Origin: Fragilariopsis cylindrus CCMP1102
Lineage: Eukaryota; Bacillariophyta; Bacillariophyceae; Bacillariales; Bacillariaceae
Assembly (NCBI GenBank): GCA_900095095.1
Contig: FMBT01000296.1
Location: forward strand, 186,001-250,000
DNA: 64,000 nt
Direction: 5' to 3'
Below, piece after piece: positions 25,162-35,643 of this stretch (position 1 is the first letter of the stretch; each line of letters opens with the position of its first letter). The position numbers and the translations under genes are program-made. The notes beneath the pieces were generated by a model. The model had not been told where the DNA came from and did no database searches. It worked only from the letters and a program-made list of their open reading frames with translations.

Positions 25162-28100
25162 ATGGTGCGTTCTTCACCAGAATCATTATCCCCTCCAACG
25201 GTGACGGCGACGACGACGACAACGACGACGACTCCAACTTCACCACAACATAAGGATTCATCAGTAGTAACAACGGCATCGTCGACTGTAGTAAACATCA
25301 GCACAACCAGTAGTAACACAAAGGATTATCATGACTATGAACATCATGATTATGGTGCTGATTACTTCATATTAGAAAAAGCAAATCCTAACAACGATAG
25401 TCATCATCATCGTGGTCAATATGGTCTTACAGGTGGTTGTGTTAGTCATAGCTGTAATGAAGGTGGAACAACTGTATCAGCACTAGGCGATGTTGTATCT
25501 GAAGTATTTGAATTAATTAATGAAGTATCCTTTCATGGTGTTATTGATAGTGCTGCACAAGCAGAACAACAACTGCAATATCAGCAACATCAACATCAGC
25601 ATCAGCATCAGCATCAGCATCACCAACAGTATCAATATCAATATCAACATCAATATGAACAGCTTCAACAACAAGGATCAACACCACCAGGTGATAATAC
25701 ATCAGGTGAATCATACAGTGATGACGATGACAATGACAATGACCATGAAGATAATAGTTGTGGTAGTGGTGGTGGTATGGGTGGTATATCATCATGGACG
25801 ACACACGATGATGATAATGAAAAACGTGCAAAACAGTTTTTAGGTTTTATTGGTGCAGTTCGACCACGACCAAAAAATGGTAAAGTTAGTGTTGTAACAT
25901 GTAAACCACCATCTGCTTTATTAATGGAACCAAGTGGTAGTAGTACTAAGCCATCATTAGAACAACGTCGTCAACTTCCATCAACATCATCACTAGTGGA
26001 CAACAACAACAATAACAAAAAAATGAAGACGAATACAAAGGCGAATACAAAGGCGAAGATGACAGCAGTAACAGCAACAGCAACAATATCAGCAACAGCA
26101 ACAGCAACAGCAACAACGGTAAAACCTGCAACAATGGCAATACCGCCAACATTAACGAAGATAACAACGAAGATAACAGGAAGAAGACAAGACTTACGTG
26201 ACGATGACGAACATAAAAAAATAGATCGATATGCTTGTCTTGATAGTAGCGGTAGTGATAGTGGTAGGGGAAGAAGACAAGACCCACGTGACGACGACGA
26301 ACATAAAAAAATAGACCGATATGCTTGTCTTGATAGTGGCGGTAGTGATAGTGCTAGGGGTAGGTATCAGGATCAGGATGATGATAATGATAATACTGAA
26401 CGAGGAAACGGTAATACCAACAATGATGACTGGAGTGTTGTTAGTAATGGGGTAGAAGATCGTAGTAGTATGAGTGAAGGTGAATATAAAAGTCATATCG
26501 AAGATATTTTGTATAACATGGAGAACAAGAAGAAGACGACGAAGAAGCAGCAAAAGCAACCTGCTAGTAGTGGCAAATCCGTGACTACTGTGCAACTATT
26601 CCCGAACAAGCAAGCAATAACATATAGATTGCAAAAAGCAAAGGACGCATATGCTAAGGCATCATGGTCATCATCTAATAAATATAAAAAAGTATTGGCA
26701 CAATCACGATCAGGTACAAGTGTAAGTGCATCAGACCAGTCTGAATTATTAACAATCGTTGAATCAAGTGATGAGGACAACAAAGACGACGACGACGACG
26801 ACGATGATGGTCTTGATGAAGTTTACAGCTTTAGTGTCGGATCACATTATACTGGTGCATCTACTACTTATGACGATGATGACGAAGACGAAGAAGAGGA
26901 CCACGACGACGAAAGTGAAGATGATTATGATTATGATACTATTAGCTATACAACAAGTATCGAGGATAGTTTGATTGGAGAAGACAGTATATTTGATGAA
27001 GACGAAACTCTCAAAAACAAGGGACTGTTACCGCCGAAAGAATCATACAGTACTATATTTGAATCTTATCTTCAATCAAAACAACAAAGGATGAGTAATA
27101 ATACGAACATCGATGCCGCTACCACTGCTGCCGATTCTGCTCTTGCTGTTGGCAACAACAATAACGCTACTAGCAACGATACCAGTCGTTCATGGGGAAG
27201 TACGATTAGAAGTATATTATCAGGTGGCTCTACAGCGATTGCAAATGTATCAACTACACATCCCACAACTTCCATTGCACCAGAAGAAAGTTTACTTGAC
27301 GACGATAATGAAAGTTTACTTCGTGATGATGACGATGACTATGAAAGTAGTTGTGATGAAGAAAGTGTTACAAATCATACTACTACTTTTTCCGTGATCG
27401 AAAATTTGATCGAAGAAGATGAAGAAGATACAAGTATAACACACCATACCACAGCTTCTATAGCAACCAACGATGAGGAGGAAGAAGAGGAAAGTGTTAC
27501 ACGTCATACTACGGAATCTATTGTAGCAACAACTGGATTTTCATGTTCCATTCTCGATACATACCTTGACCCACAGGATAGTTTGTTTTCTATTCCTACC
27601 AATGATACAATTGATCATCACCAAGACGGTGGTGTTGATACCAAATTGATGATTGTTCCTGATGATATTATGACTATGGGTAATGAAGATGATGAAGAGA
27701 AAATTCACGTCGATGATGAGCTACCGCAAGTACTGGCAGCAAAAGACGAACCAACAGAGGAATCCAAACGAGTTCAAGAACAAAATGAACAAGAATTTAA
27801 TGCAGAAACCGAAAATTTTGCTGACGAAAATGATAACGCCAACACTAACGCCAATACCAACGCCGATTTTGATAATTCTCCAGGATATGATACAGAAGAA
27901 AGAGACGACGTAGAAGGACGCGAAGAAGAAGAAAGAAAAAGAGCACATGTTCCATTTAGGAATCAGCATATAGCCATCACTACTACTAGTAGTTCAACAT
28001 CATGGACAGAAACCGACAAAAAAATACCCGTAACGATTGAAGAGAAGTGTAACAAACGATCGTCACCTCCGCCTCCGCCTCAACCTCAACCTCAACAATC

Positions 28101-28428
28101 ATTTCCAAGTGGACGATTTGAAATGATGATTGCTGCTGCGACAAAGAAGACACCATCATCATCATCATCATCGCCACAAAGGAGCAGACCTGTTGGAAGT
28201 AACACCAAGGAGGCTGAAACCAACACCAATACCAATACCGATCAAGACAAAATCGACCAAAACAACAGCGACGATACAACCGAAAGCAAGAGCAACAATG
28301 TTAGCAAGAACGAAAAAATTACACGTAATATTAGTCAACGTCTATCGTTACGACAGAAACAGCTATCACGTATGAGAAAATACAGACAACATAGAGATCA
28401 GATCTTGATGTCCAAAGGAACGGAATGA
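25162..28428 (+). CDS. Large intrinsically disordered acidic protein, unknown function
   Basis: A single open frame of 1088 codons from an ATG in good context (CAACCATGG). Composition is extreme: Ser/Thr/Asn-rich with Thr and Ala-Thr runs near the start, a His-Gln tract (CATCAG codon repeats around 25588-25620), many Asp/Glu runs, and SVTxHTT phrases repeated around residues 730-800. A perfect-period 90-bp tandem duplication (26181-26270 and 26271-26360) encodes two 30-residue units with DDDEHKKIDRYACLDS. The last about 60 residues are basic (SQRLSLRQKQLSRMRKYRQH). No known domain seen. A long intact ORF in such AT-rich, repetitive sequence argues for a real gene. Unknown role; nuclear or cytoplasmic scaffold is only a guess. 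Confidence 0.65.
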   Translation: MVRSSPESLSPPTVTATTTTTTTTPTSPQHKDSSVVTTASSTVVNISTTSSNTKDYHDYEHHDYGADYFILEKANPNNDSHHHRGQYGLTGGCVSHSCNEGGTTVSALGDVVSEVFELINEVSFHGVIDSAAQAEQQLQYQQHQHQHQHQHQHHQQYQYQYQHQYEQLQQQGSTPPGDNTSGESYSDDDDNDNDHEDNSCGSGGGMGGISSWTTHDDDNEKRAKQFLGFIGAVRPRPKNGKVSVVTCKPPSALLMEPSGSSTKPSLEQRRQLPSTSSLVDNNNNNKKMKTNTKANTKAKMTAVTATATISATATATATTVKPATMAIPPTLTKITTKITGRRQDLRDDDEHKKIDRYACLDSSGSDSGRGRRQDPRDDDEHKKIDRYACLDSGGSDSARGRYQDQDDDNDNTERGNGNTNNDDWSVVSNGVEDRSSMSEGEYKSHIEDILYNMENKKKTTKKQQKQPASSGKSVTTVQLFPNKQAITYRLQKAKDAYAKASWSSSNKYKKVLAQSRSGTSVSASDQSELLTIVESSDEDNKDDDDDDDDGLDEVYSFSVGSHYTGASTTYDDDDEDEEEDHDDESEDDYDYDTISYTTSIEDSLIGEDSIFDEDETLKNKGLLPPKESYSTIFESYLQSKQQRMSNNTNIDAATTAADSALAVGNNNNATSNDTSRSWGSTIRSILSGGSTAIANVSTTHPTTSIAPEESLLDDDNESLLRDDDDDYESSCDEESVTNHTTTFSVIENLIEEDEEDTSITHHTTASIATNDEEEEEESVTRHTTESIVATTGFSCSILDTYLDPQDSLFSIPTNDTIDHHQDGGVDTKLMIVPDDIMTMGNEDDEEKIHVDDELPQVLAAKDEPTEESKRVQEQNEQEFNAETENFADENDNANTNANTNADFDNSPGYDTEERDDVEGREEEERKRAHVPFRNQHIAITTTSSSTSWTETDKKIPVTIEEKCNKRSSPPPPPQPQPQQSFPSGRFEMMIAAATKKTPSSSSSSPQRSRPVGSNTKEAETNTNTNTDQDKIDQNNSDDTTESKSNNVSKNEKITRNISQRLSLRQKQLSRMRKYRQHRDQILMSKGTE

Positions 28429-28854
28429 GTTTCTTTTAATCTCCCTCTTCGTCTTGATAATTATCACAAAAAAGAACAACAAGTATGGTATACCAATAGA
28501 GAACATGGGTGGGTGTTCTCTTCGAATGCATACATTCCTTTCAGATATTGTGCTTTCTGATTGATTTGTAATTTTTCATTTCTTATTCTCACGATCATGA
28601 TACCACGAGCAGAAACCATAAGCAGCAACAACACCACCAACAACAACAATAACAATAAAAAAGTACGACCTTTTTATGTGTATAGTAATACTAGTATTCA
28701 TAATCCTTTTAACCTAGTAAAGATATTTTCATGTTACAAACTGCTAGTACTACTACTACTACTACTAGTTACATCATTTTGATTTCTTAAGGTACAGTTT
28801 AGATACTGCACACGTAAGATGTAGCATCCCCCACTTCGCATACGGCATGAATGG

Positions 28855-29075
28855 TGATTCGAGTTTCGATCCAAGTGCATCTCTTGTTTCTAGTCTCCTG
28901 TTTCTGGTCTCGATCTTGGATCTAATCCAAGTTTCGATCCGAGTGGTGATTTGAGGGGTGGTGCGAGTGGTGGTCCTAGTTTCATTCCGAGCGAGGTTTC
29001 AAGTTCTTTTCTGAGCATGGTTCCGAGTGCCGCACCGAGTGTCACTATCTCCTCTATATTAACTAGGCTTAGTCT
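28855..29075 (+). pseudogene. Isolated Pro-Ser repeat coding fragment
   Basis: Reading + frames gives pieces such as SFDPSAS, NPSFDPSG, GGPSFIPSEVSS and MVPSAAPSV, separated by frame changes and lacking any start or attached gene. It resembles the PSxxPSxxPS repeats common in diatom proteins. A second such fragment lies in the transposon at 51086-51165. Probably a relic of a repeat-protein gene. Confidence 0.4.
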
Positions 29076-29313
29076 AAGTAGCAGGAGCAGGAGCAGTAGT
29101 GCAGTACAAGTTGTACTAGGTCCTACTAGTTGTACTCTACTATTGGTAGTAGAAAATAGTTACCACGCACGATACCTCGCTACAAGGAAAATCGTTCTCA
29201 AATGCATTAACAAAGATAATCATTCCATCGACATAACAATGGGAAATATGTATCGATCTATTATTCCAAGTTGGAGATTTTGTGTGAGTTTATATAGAAG
29301 AAAATAAATGTTC

Positions 29314-29525
29314 ATTGTCGCCTCCCCCAAAATTCGAAGGAAAAATTGAGCGCAGGGTATTACACGTGTAATAGTGAAAAAATGAATCACCACCTCCCCC
29401 CGCAAAAGATCCAAAATCCGCAAAAATCGATTGAATATATTTAATTTCCCTCCTCCCGAAAAAAATTGAGCGAGAAAGGAAGGAAGAATCATCGCCTCCC
29501 CCAGCAATAAAATTAAACGATTTGT
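29314..29525. repeat. Degenerate C-rich / AAATTGAGCG repeat
   Basis: CGCCTCCCCC-type strings recur four times, and GAAAAATTGAGCG occurs at about 29339 and again at 29458. Confidence 0.6.
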
Positions 29526-30071
29526 TGTTCAGCCATACACAAAACAAACAAGAACGATTCAATACTGACGTAGATGATTGATACTATTGGTATGAGCGAG
29601 CGAATTCCTCTTGTCGTCTGACTTGCGATCTCAGTAGTCAGCTAGTTACACTATTATTTGTTCCGTTCCATCAGATCAGATCTGCTGTATCATTTTTTTC
29701 TCTTTGTTGACGACGACGACGACGACGACGCTGATTCTACCATTTCTGGTAGAGGTGAACGTCCTTGAATAAAAGACGTGCTTTTAATACAAGCAGTGGT
29801 GCTGAGTCGACGCCTTTTGTTAGAGATTCTAACAGCAGCAGTAGCGTCGTTGCTGTTGATATTGAAGTAGTAGTAGCACGAGTAGTAGTAGTAGTAGTAG
29901 TACTCATGATATAGGTCCTAACATTTAATGCATGTATCTATTTTAAATTATTACTGAAAGTTAGTTTTCCGAGAAAAGGGTGTATTGACTTCTATCTCTT
30001 CTCCTGATGTATTCTTTTTCTAGTTTTCTCTTCGTTTCTTTCTGTAAATAATATTATGTAGTATATTATTT

Positions 30072-33000
30072 TTATTTTTTGAGAGTATTGCCTGCACTCT
30101 CCATTGCTCCATTCAGCATAAGATTTGAAATCATTGCCCACGAACGAGGATAGTAACTAAGTGGTAAAGGTTCAGCCATTTTCTCACCGGCGGCGTCAAT
30201 CATAGCCTCAGCGTTCACGATATTCGATGAGGCAGCGATTAAGGTGGAATACGTGGGACCAGTAATGAACGCATTGTTACGCCACCCACCGAACATACTA
30301 ATATCATGGTTTGTGTTCAAACCACGACAACTTGGGAATGTATTTGATTTGAATGATCCATTTTGAAATCCACCGTCCAATTGCCAAATAAATGGACTTA
30401 AATATCCAGACCATTCATTAGACATTTCTGGGTACAAGGCAGCATCCAATGCCACACGGAATGTGGTACGAGCTGCCTCTGCACCGTATTCATATTGTGC
30501 TGTTCCGCTACCAGAGAAACTGCCTCCAGTATGAATGATCGTACCACTACTTTCACCAATCGTTGCCCAGTTGGGTACAAGAGCACCCTCATTAGAACAT
30601 TGAACTGCCCCTAACACTTCATGAGAAGTATCAATTAACATCTTCCATTCTTCTTGTGAAATTGCATTGTATCCCACACGTTGGTTGTTAGGGAAAGACT
30701 TTTGATAATCTTTCATCACACGGTATGATCCCGGAGAGTGATAACTTGGATTATTCCCGGCACTGCCCCATCCTCCCCAACACGAACCAAGTTTGACCAG
30801 ACGATAATCAACTTTAGACTTGTCTACCTCAAATTCAAAAAAGGCAGTAGCTGATGCATCTGCCCACTTCCTTGCTGTGTCGTACCAGATTGGTTTGGTT
30901 AGGTCGTTTTCTACTGCCTTCACAGCTAGTATGATACCCACAATGGCATCCTCATCAGCATCAGGAGCAGGGCCTGTACTTTCGCTACCACCAGTCCTGT
31001 AATGACGCCAGTCAGGTAGGCATACTGCAGACGACTCACCGCTACTAGATGATCTGCAGTAACTTCCGTTTGATTGACAATTTGATGATTTGTTGGAGGA
31101 ATTAAAACACATTTGTTTCCAAAAATTAAAATATCCCTCAAAAGATTTGATGACATCAGATCGTTTTGAATTTGGAATCTTCCCGGCATGTGTGTCCCAA
31201 CTTGCCAGTACAGTTCCAGTAATAAGCAATGAATATGCCTGACTTTCGCTGACTACAAGATTACCACTACCCGCTGCACCTCCACTAAGAATGAATGAAT
31301 GAAGAAACAAAACAGCAACAACAATATCAGAAAGTGGTCATTTCAAAATTGGAAGATACAAATTGAAAAGTAGGATGCTTGTATATTACTTACGAAGCAA
31401 CCAAAGCATAATTGGGAGGATTCTCAGAATTTGAGTGGGTAATGTAGTCTAAACCAAGATAAACATCCCATGCATTCATCGCTTTGTCTGTACTTAGCAA
31501 TGGTGTTTCTGGAGTAGGTGCAAGAGAAACTGTTGGTAATTTTGGTGGAGTGGGTGCATACGTTGGAGAAGGAGTTGAAGGAATAGGAATCGGAGCTGGT
31601 GTTGGACTGATATTAAGATTGGGCAAGCATCCATTATATCCATACCCATCCCTCCAACGACATGTAAGACCATCACAACAGCCATTGTTGTTAAAAGTAT
31701 CATCACAACCACCCCAACGTCCTACACATTCATTATTTTGGAGTGGTCCATTTTGAAGCCAAACAACGTCAGTATTATCACAATCTGTACATGAATCATA
31801 TGATGAACCACACCAGTCGACGGGGGTGCAGCTTTTGTAATCTAAACTACAACATCCATTCCCGTTGCCAATCCCAGTTGTTGGAGTTACTTGAGGAATA
31901 GAAGTAGGAGTAGGAGCAGATACAGGAACAGGTGTAGGTGGTTCTACTGGTAGATTTGTAGGAGTGGTTATCGGTTGTGAAACAGGAGATTCTGTTGGTG
32001 TCGTAACAGGTGTCGTGATAGGAGAGGGTTCCTCGTCGTCGTCATCAAACGATTCAAAATTTGTACCAAAATCAAATTCTTGATTACCATTTAAATTAGT
32101 AATAACATTATTCCGACGTAATATCCGACCACCACTATCTGTTAATTCAACATCTAATGATGCAACTATTTGTCGATTACTTGGACGATTACATATCCAA
32201 AATGATGGTCCATTTGATTTATCACATACGATATCGAAGTCATCCTGCCCGGCCTGTCTTCTATTTGCTTCTCTTAATTTAATTTGTTGTATTGCACCAT
32301 ATCCTGCAACATCATCAATATGTAATCCATACCAATATCCACTTGTACCACTCTTGGAACGAATTTTTGTATTAGCTTGAAAATTACAAGATACACGACG
32401 GAATGTTGTTTCAATAATTCCACATGTTCCAGCCATATCAACACTACCAACAATATTTGTAAATGCATTCGTGTTCAAATCAAAATGGGTTGATGAACAT
32501 TCTGGACATTGATCTGTTGCTTGTACGACGACACTGTCTTCTCCATTACAGAGGCACGACGGGTTGTTACCAGATGGACCGATACAAGAAATTTCAAAAC
32601 AGGCACCACATCCGTATCCAAGATTAAATTCATCGCCACCAATAGCAACACTAAATCCTTTTGGAAAAGAAATTTGTGGCAAATCATTATATCCACATGC
32701 ACCACCACTTGGATTACCACCGTAAAATGTAGCTATTCCAGATGCTGTTTGTTCGTTGTCGTCACTATTCGATACAGGGGTTGGTGGTTCTGTTGTTGGT
32801 GTCGTTATAGGACAATAATCACATGCTGCTAGACATAATTGTTTTACCTTTAATTTTTGTCCATCCTTTTGTCGTTTTTTACATCGTTTGTTTGGTTTCT
32901 TTGTAACCCATTTACAATTTCGTTTTTTCCTTCCAATTTTAAATCTTACATTAGGATCATCGATACAAGAAACTGCAGGTGCGGCATCAACAATAACACC

Positions 33001-33111
33001 AGATGATGATGATGATAATAATAATAATAATAAATCTACAATCAGCACTCCTACTGATACGATAACGATACTATACGCAAAAGCGAGACGGCGACGAAGA
33101 ATAAGCTTCAT
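30072..33111 (-). CDS. Secreted modular ShKT-expansin-Cys-rich-GH8 protein, two exons
   Basis: Exons 33111-31394 and 31284-30072 flank a 109-nt intron (GTAAGT donor, phase 2), giving about 976 aa. Order of parts: signal peptide (about 1-45, long Leu run); a ShKT-like Cys/basic module (NCKWVTKK..RCKKRQ..C..ACDYC); an expansin/GH45-type double-psi barrel starting IATFYGG with ACGY, the STHFDL motif and AGTCG; Thr/Pro linkers; a Cys-rich region with 16 cysteines beginning NGCCSLDYKSC; another Pro linker; then a GH8 glycosidase domain. GH8 (cellulase/BcsZ family) catalytic candidates are present: E586 in VVSESQAY, D683 in the PDADEDA motif, and D853 in RTTFRVALD; NPSYHSPGSYR is also typical. Predicted role: loosening and cleaving beta-1,4-glucan outside the cell. 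GH8 is mainly bacterial, so transfer is possible. Confidence 0.88.
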
Positions 33112-35643
33112 AGTTGCTGATTTTGACTGTGTAAGTTGTCTTTATTGTCTAGTCTTGTTTACTTTGATTTGTTTGTTGTTTCATTGTTTGTGTGCTCATC
33201 GGATGGATTGATTCATTCATTCTCATTTTGATGGATGAAGCATACGAACAATAATATTAATATACATAATTGGCGCCTCCGAATGTTGTATTAATTGCGC
33301 GTGATGGCGAAACTCTACGACATCATGTCTTGTGCACGATAGAAATTCAGTCATTAAGGTAAAGGACATACATCCATTGTACGTATAATTAACAGATTGA
33401 TGTTGAATTTCTTTTGGGCCTATTGAAGTTCCTCCGAATAATATGCCCTTTTATAAGAAGAGATGTTAGGACCTAGTAGTTTCAGTAGTGCTAGCTAAAC
33501 GCTAGAACAAATAATGTACGAGCTACTCACCACCAATTGCGTTCTTTATTTGATTGATGGTCGACGACGACGATGATGATGATGATGATGAGACAATGAT
33601 GAAAATTTCTGGATGGGGGGGGGGATTTCATCGTCATGGATGAATGTGATGAAGACAGAAAGGGTATCTAGCAAACTACCAGGCAGAATATAGATATCGG
33701 TACTCTGTATAGGGAGAAATAGTTGCAACGTAATTGGGTTATTTGGGGAACATTCTGTGAGGTTGTATAGGGATGGCAGGCAAATTCTCGAATTGCCGCA
33801 AGAGGTGCGTGCATAAGAAAGAAGGATTACGAATCAAATAATAGAGTATGAGCTAAACGAATATTAAAGAGGAGGATTAGAAATCGAATGATAGAGTAAT
33901 AAATAAAGTAGTAGTAGGACAGTATTGTCTATTAGTGTTATATTAATGAACCATATAGTCAGTTTTATTACTAGAGTATTAGAATGGGATCCATTACCAT
34001 ATCCGTTACCATGGGTATGTTGAACGTGTTTTTTCCAAAGAATGAAAATCATAAAATTTCTTTTTGAATGAAAGTTCATATACTTGAAGTCCACTCTACT
34101 TATCGCAGCTCAAAACCATTAGATGAGAACGTGGTGGGTGGTAGATCGATTCTATCTATGTGGTATTACTCTATCGTCTGCTTCTAGCACTATCGATCGG
34201 TCTGACGATGTGGTTTATATGGTGCATGAAAAGGACCGAATTTTCTTTCTGTAAAGATAGGTGCGCGATGTTCCATTATTTTTCTTTCTGATTGATTCGA
34301 TGTGTGATTTGGTGGACTTAATACCTCAATGGAGAGCTCATACTGTAGCTGACTACACCTTGACTGGTAGATTTTCAAAGGACAGGTCGATTAGTGGATT
34401 AACGAGCTCACCTAGGAGTTATTAATTCCACCAAAAGAGGGTACCTCACGACCTACCTACCCTCTCAGAGCATTACAGACAAAATGCTACAGCTCTACTA
34501 GTAGTATATCATAATAGTAGGCAATACTGTGCAGTAATATTGCCTGCTAGCAGGCACGTACGTAGTCAACAAAACAAAGAGTACTGTAGAGGTTATACTT
34601 TGCTATATTGAACGGTATGTTCTATACTGTACGTCTAGATATAAGATAGGTAATGTATGAAACGGTAACTCTAGCTAGTAGTAGGACTGAAATTTTATTA
34701 TATAGACAAAGTTGTTTTTTGTTTTTTTAACATGTATTTTTTATTTTCTTTTTTACAGCATTTTTTTTGTTATTTTACAAGATTTATTCTATCTTTTTGT
34801 TTTATTTTGTGTTATATCTTTTATTTTTTATTTTCTTTTTTATAGCAATTTTCTGTGATTAGTAGAAAAGCGAAGTGTACATAGGTCAATGATTGTACCC
34901 GGTATACTATATATATATATGATTGTATTGTACCATAACGTTGTTGGAAATCCTACCGTTCTACTCGTTGCTTAAAGTCTTCCGTTGTCCAAAATACCGT
35001 TTCATTCGAGTTGCCGTTGCCCATTGGGTGTATTATTATTATCGATATTATTAAATTAAAAAAAAGCATGTAGTAGTATGTTTCGTTTCAGCCACGTATG
35101 GCCTAGTGTATGTATCATGAATTCCGGGTCGGTTTGTGGGTTACTGTCAAAGGGGTGGGTTGATTTCTACCTTTATGCCACCATTTTTCAATTGACTATC
35201 CATCACCTTTCAGACAGCTGTGTCAACCAGATGCGTACATCCGTTCACAGGTTCCTGTCCTACTTACTCCTAATTAGAATCATGTACAAACGGGACGAAC
35301 CCTTTTCACACTAATCAAACAAACATACATACATACAATACCTTTTTAAAACCAATAATAATACATAATAATAATATTAACCAATGCCAACCAACCAACC
35401 GAAAAAAAACAGTATCATATTTAACATCAACTAAAACCGTAAAATAAAGAACGAATCCCATCCCGCCAACATAATAAGCACGTAATCATATTATAATAAC
35501 CATTTAGATCATTCCAAACCATACCACTCCCTCTCGTTTCAATTTAATTTATTGTACATAATGCATTTAATCTGCCACATTTTTTGTTTTTTTACATTCT
35601 TCTTTTTACATACCACCTATTTTACTTATAGGTACGGTTGTAT
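33112..35643. other. Spacer without a supported gene
   Basis: Holds (GAT)n at about 33569-33589, a run of ten G at about 33617-33626, and a T-rich stretch in which TATTTTTTATTTTCTTTTTT recurs (about 34735 and 34825) followed by ACAGCA/ATAGCA. Short ORFs (for example 35078-35314) have no recognisable product. Confidence 0.55.

Larger units (their letters stand above)
28429..30071. other. Spacer with repeat fragments; no intact gene
   Basis: Holds (TAC)n near 28750, a Pro-Ser repeat relic, C-rich degenerate repeats, (GAC)n at about 29708-29730 and (TAG)n at about 29880-29902. The 3' flank of the expansin-GH8 gene lies at the right edge. Confidence 0.55.

Noticed and set aside
29908-33480. TAGGTCCTAACAT and its complement flanking the expansin-GH8 gene
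   Set aside because: A 13-bp match within 64 kb is expected by chance, and the neighbouring bases do not align, so it is not taken as an element end.
35078-35314. ORF of 78 codons starting at ATG
   Set aside because: No similarity, no typical context, and length expected by chance in 2.5 kb of spacer.
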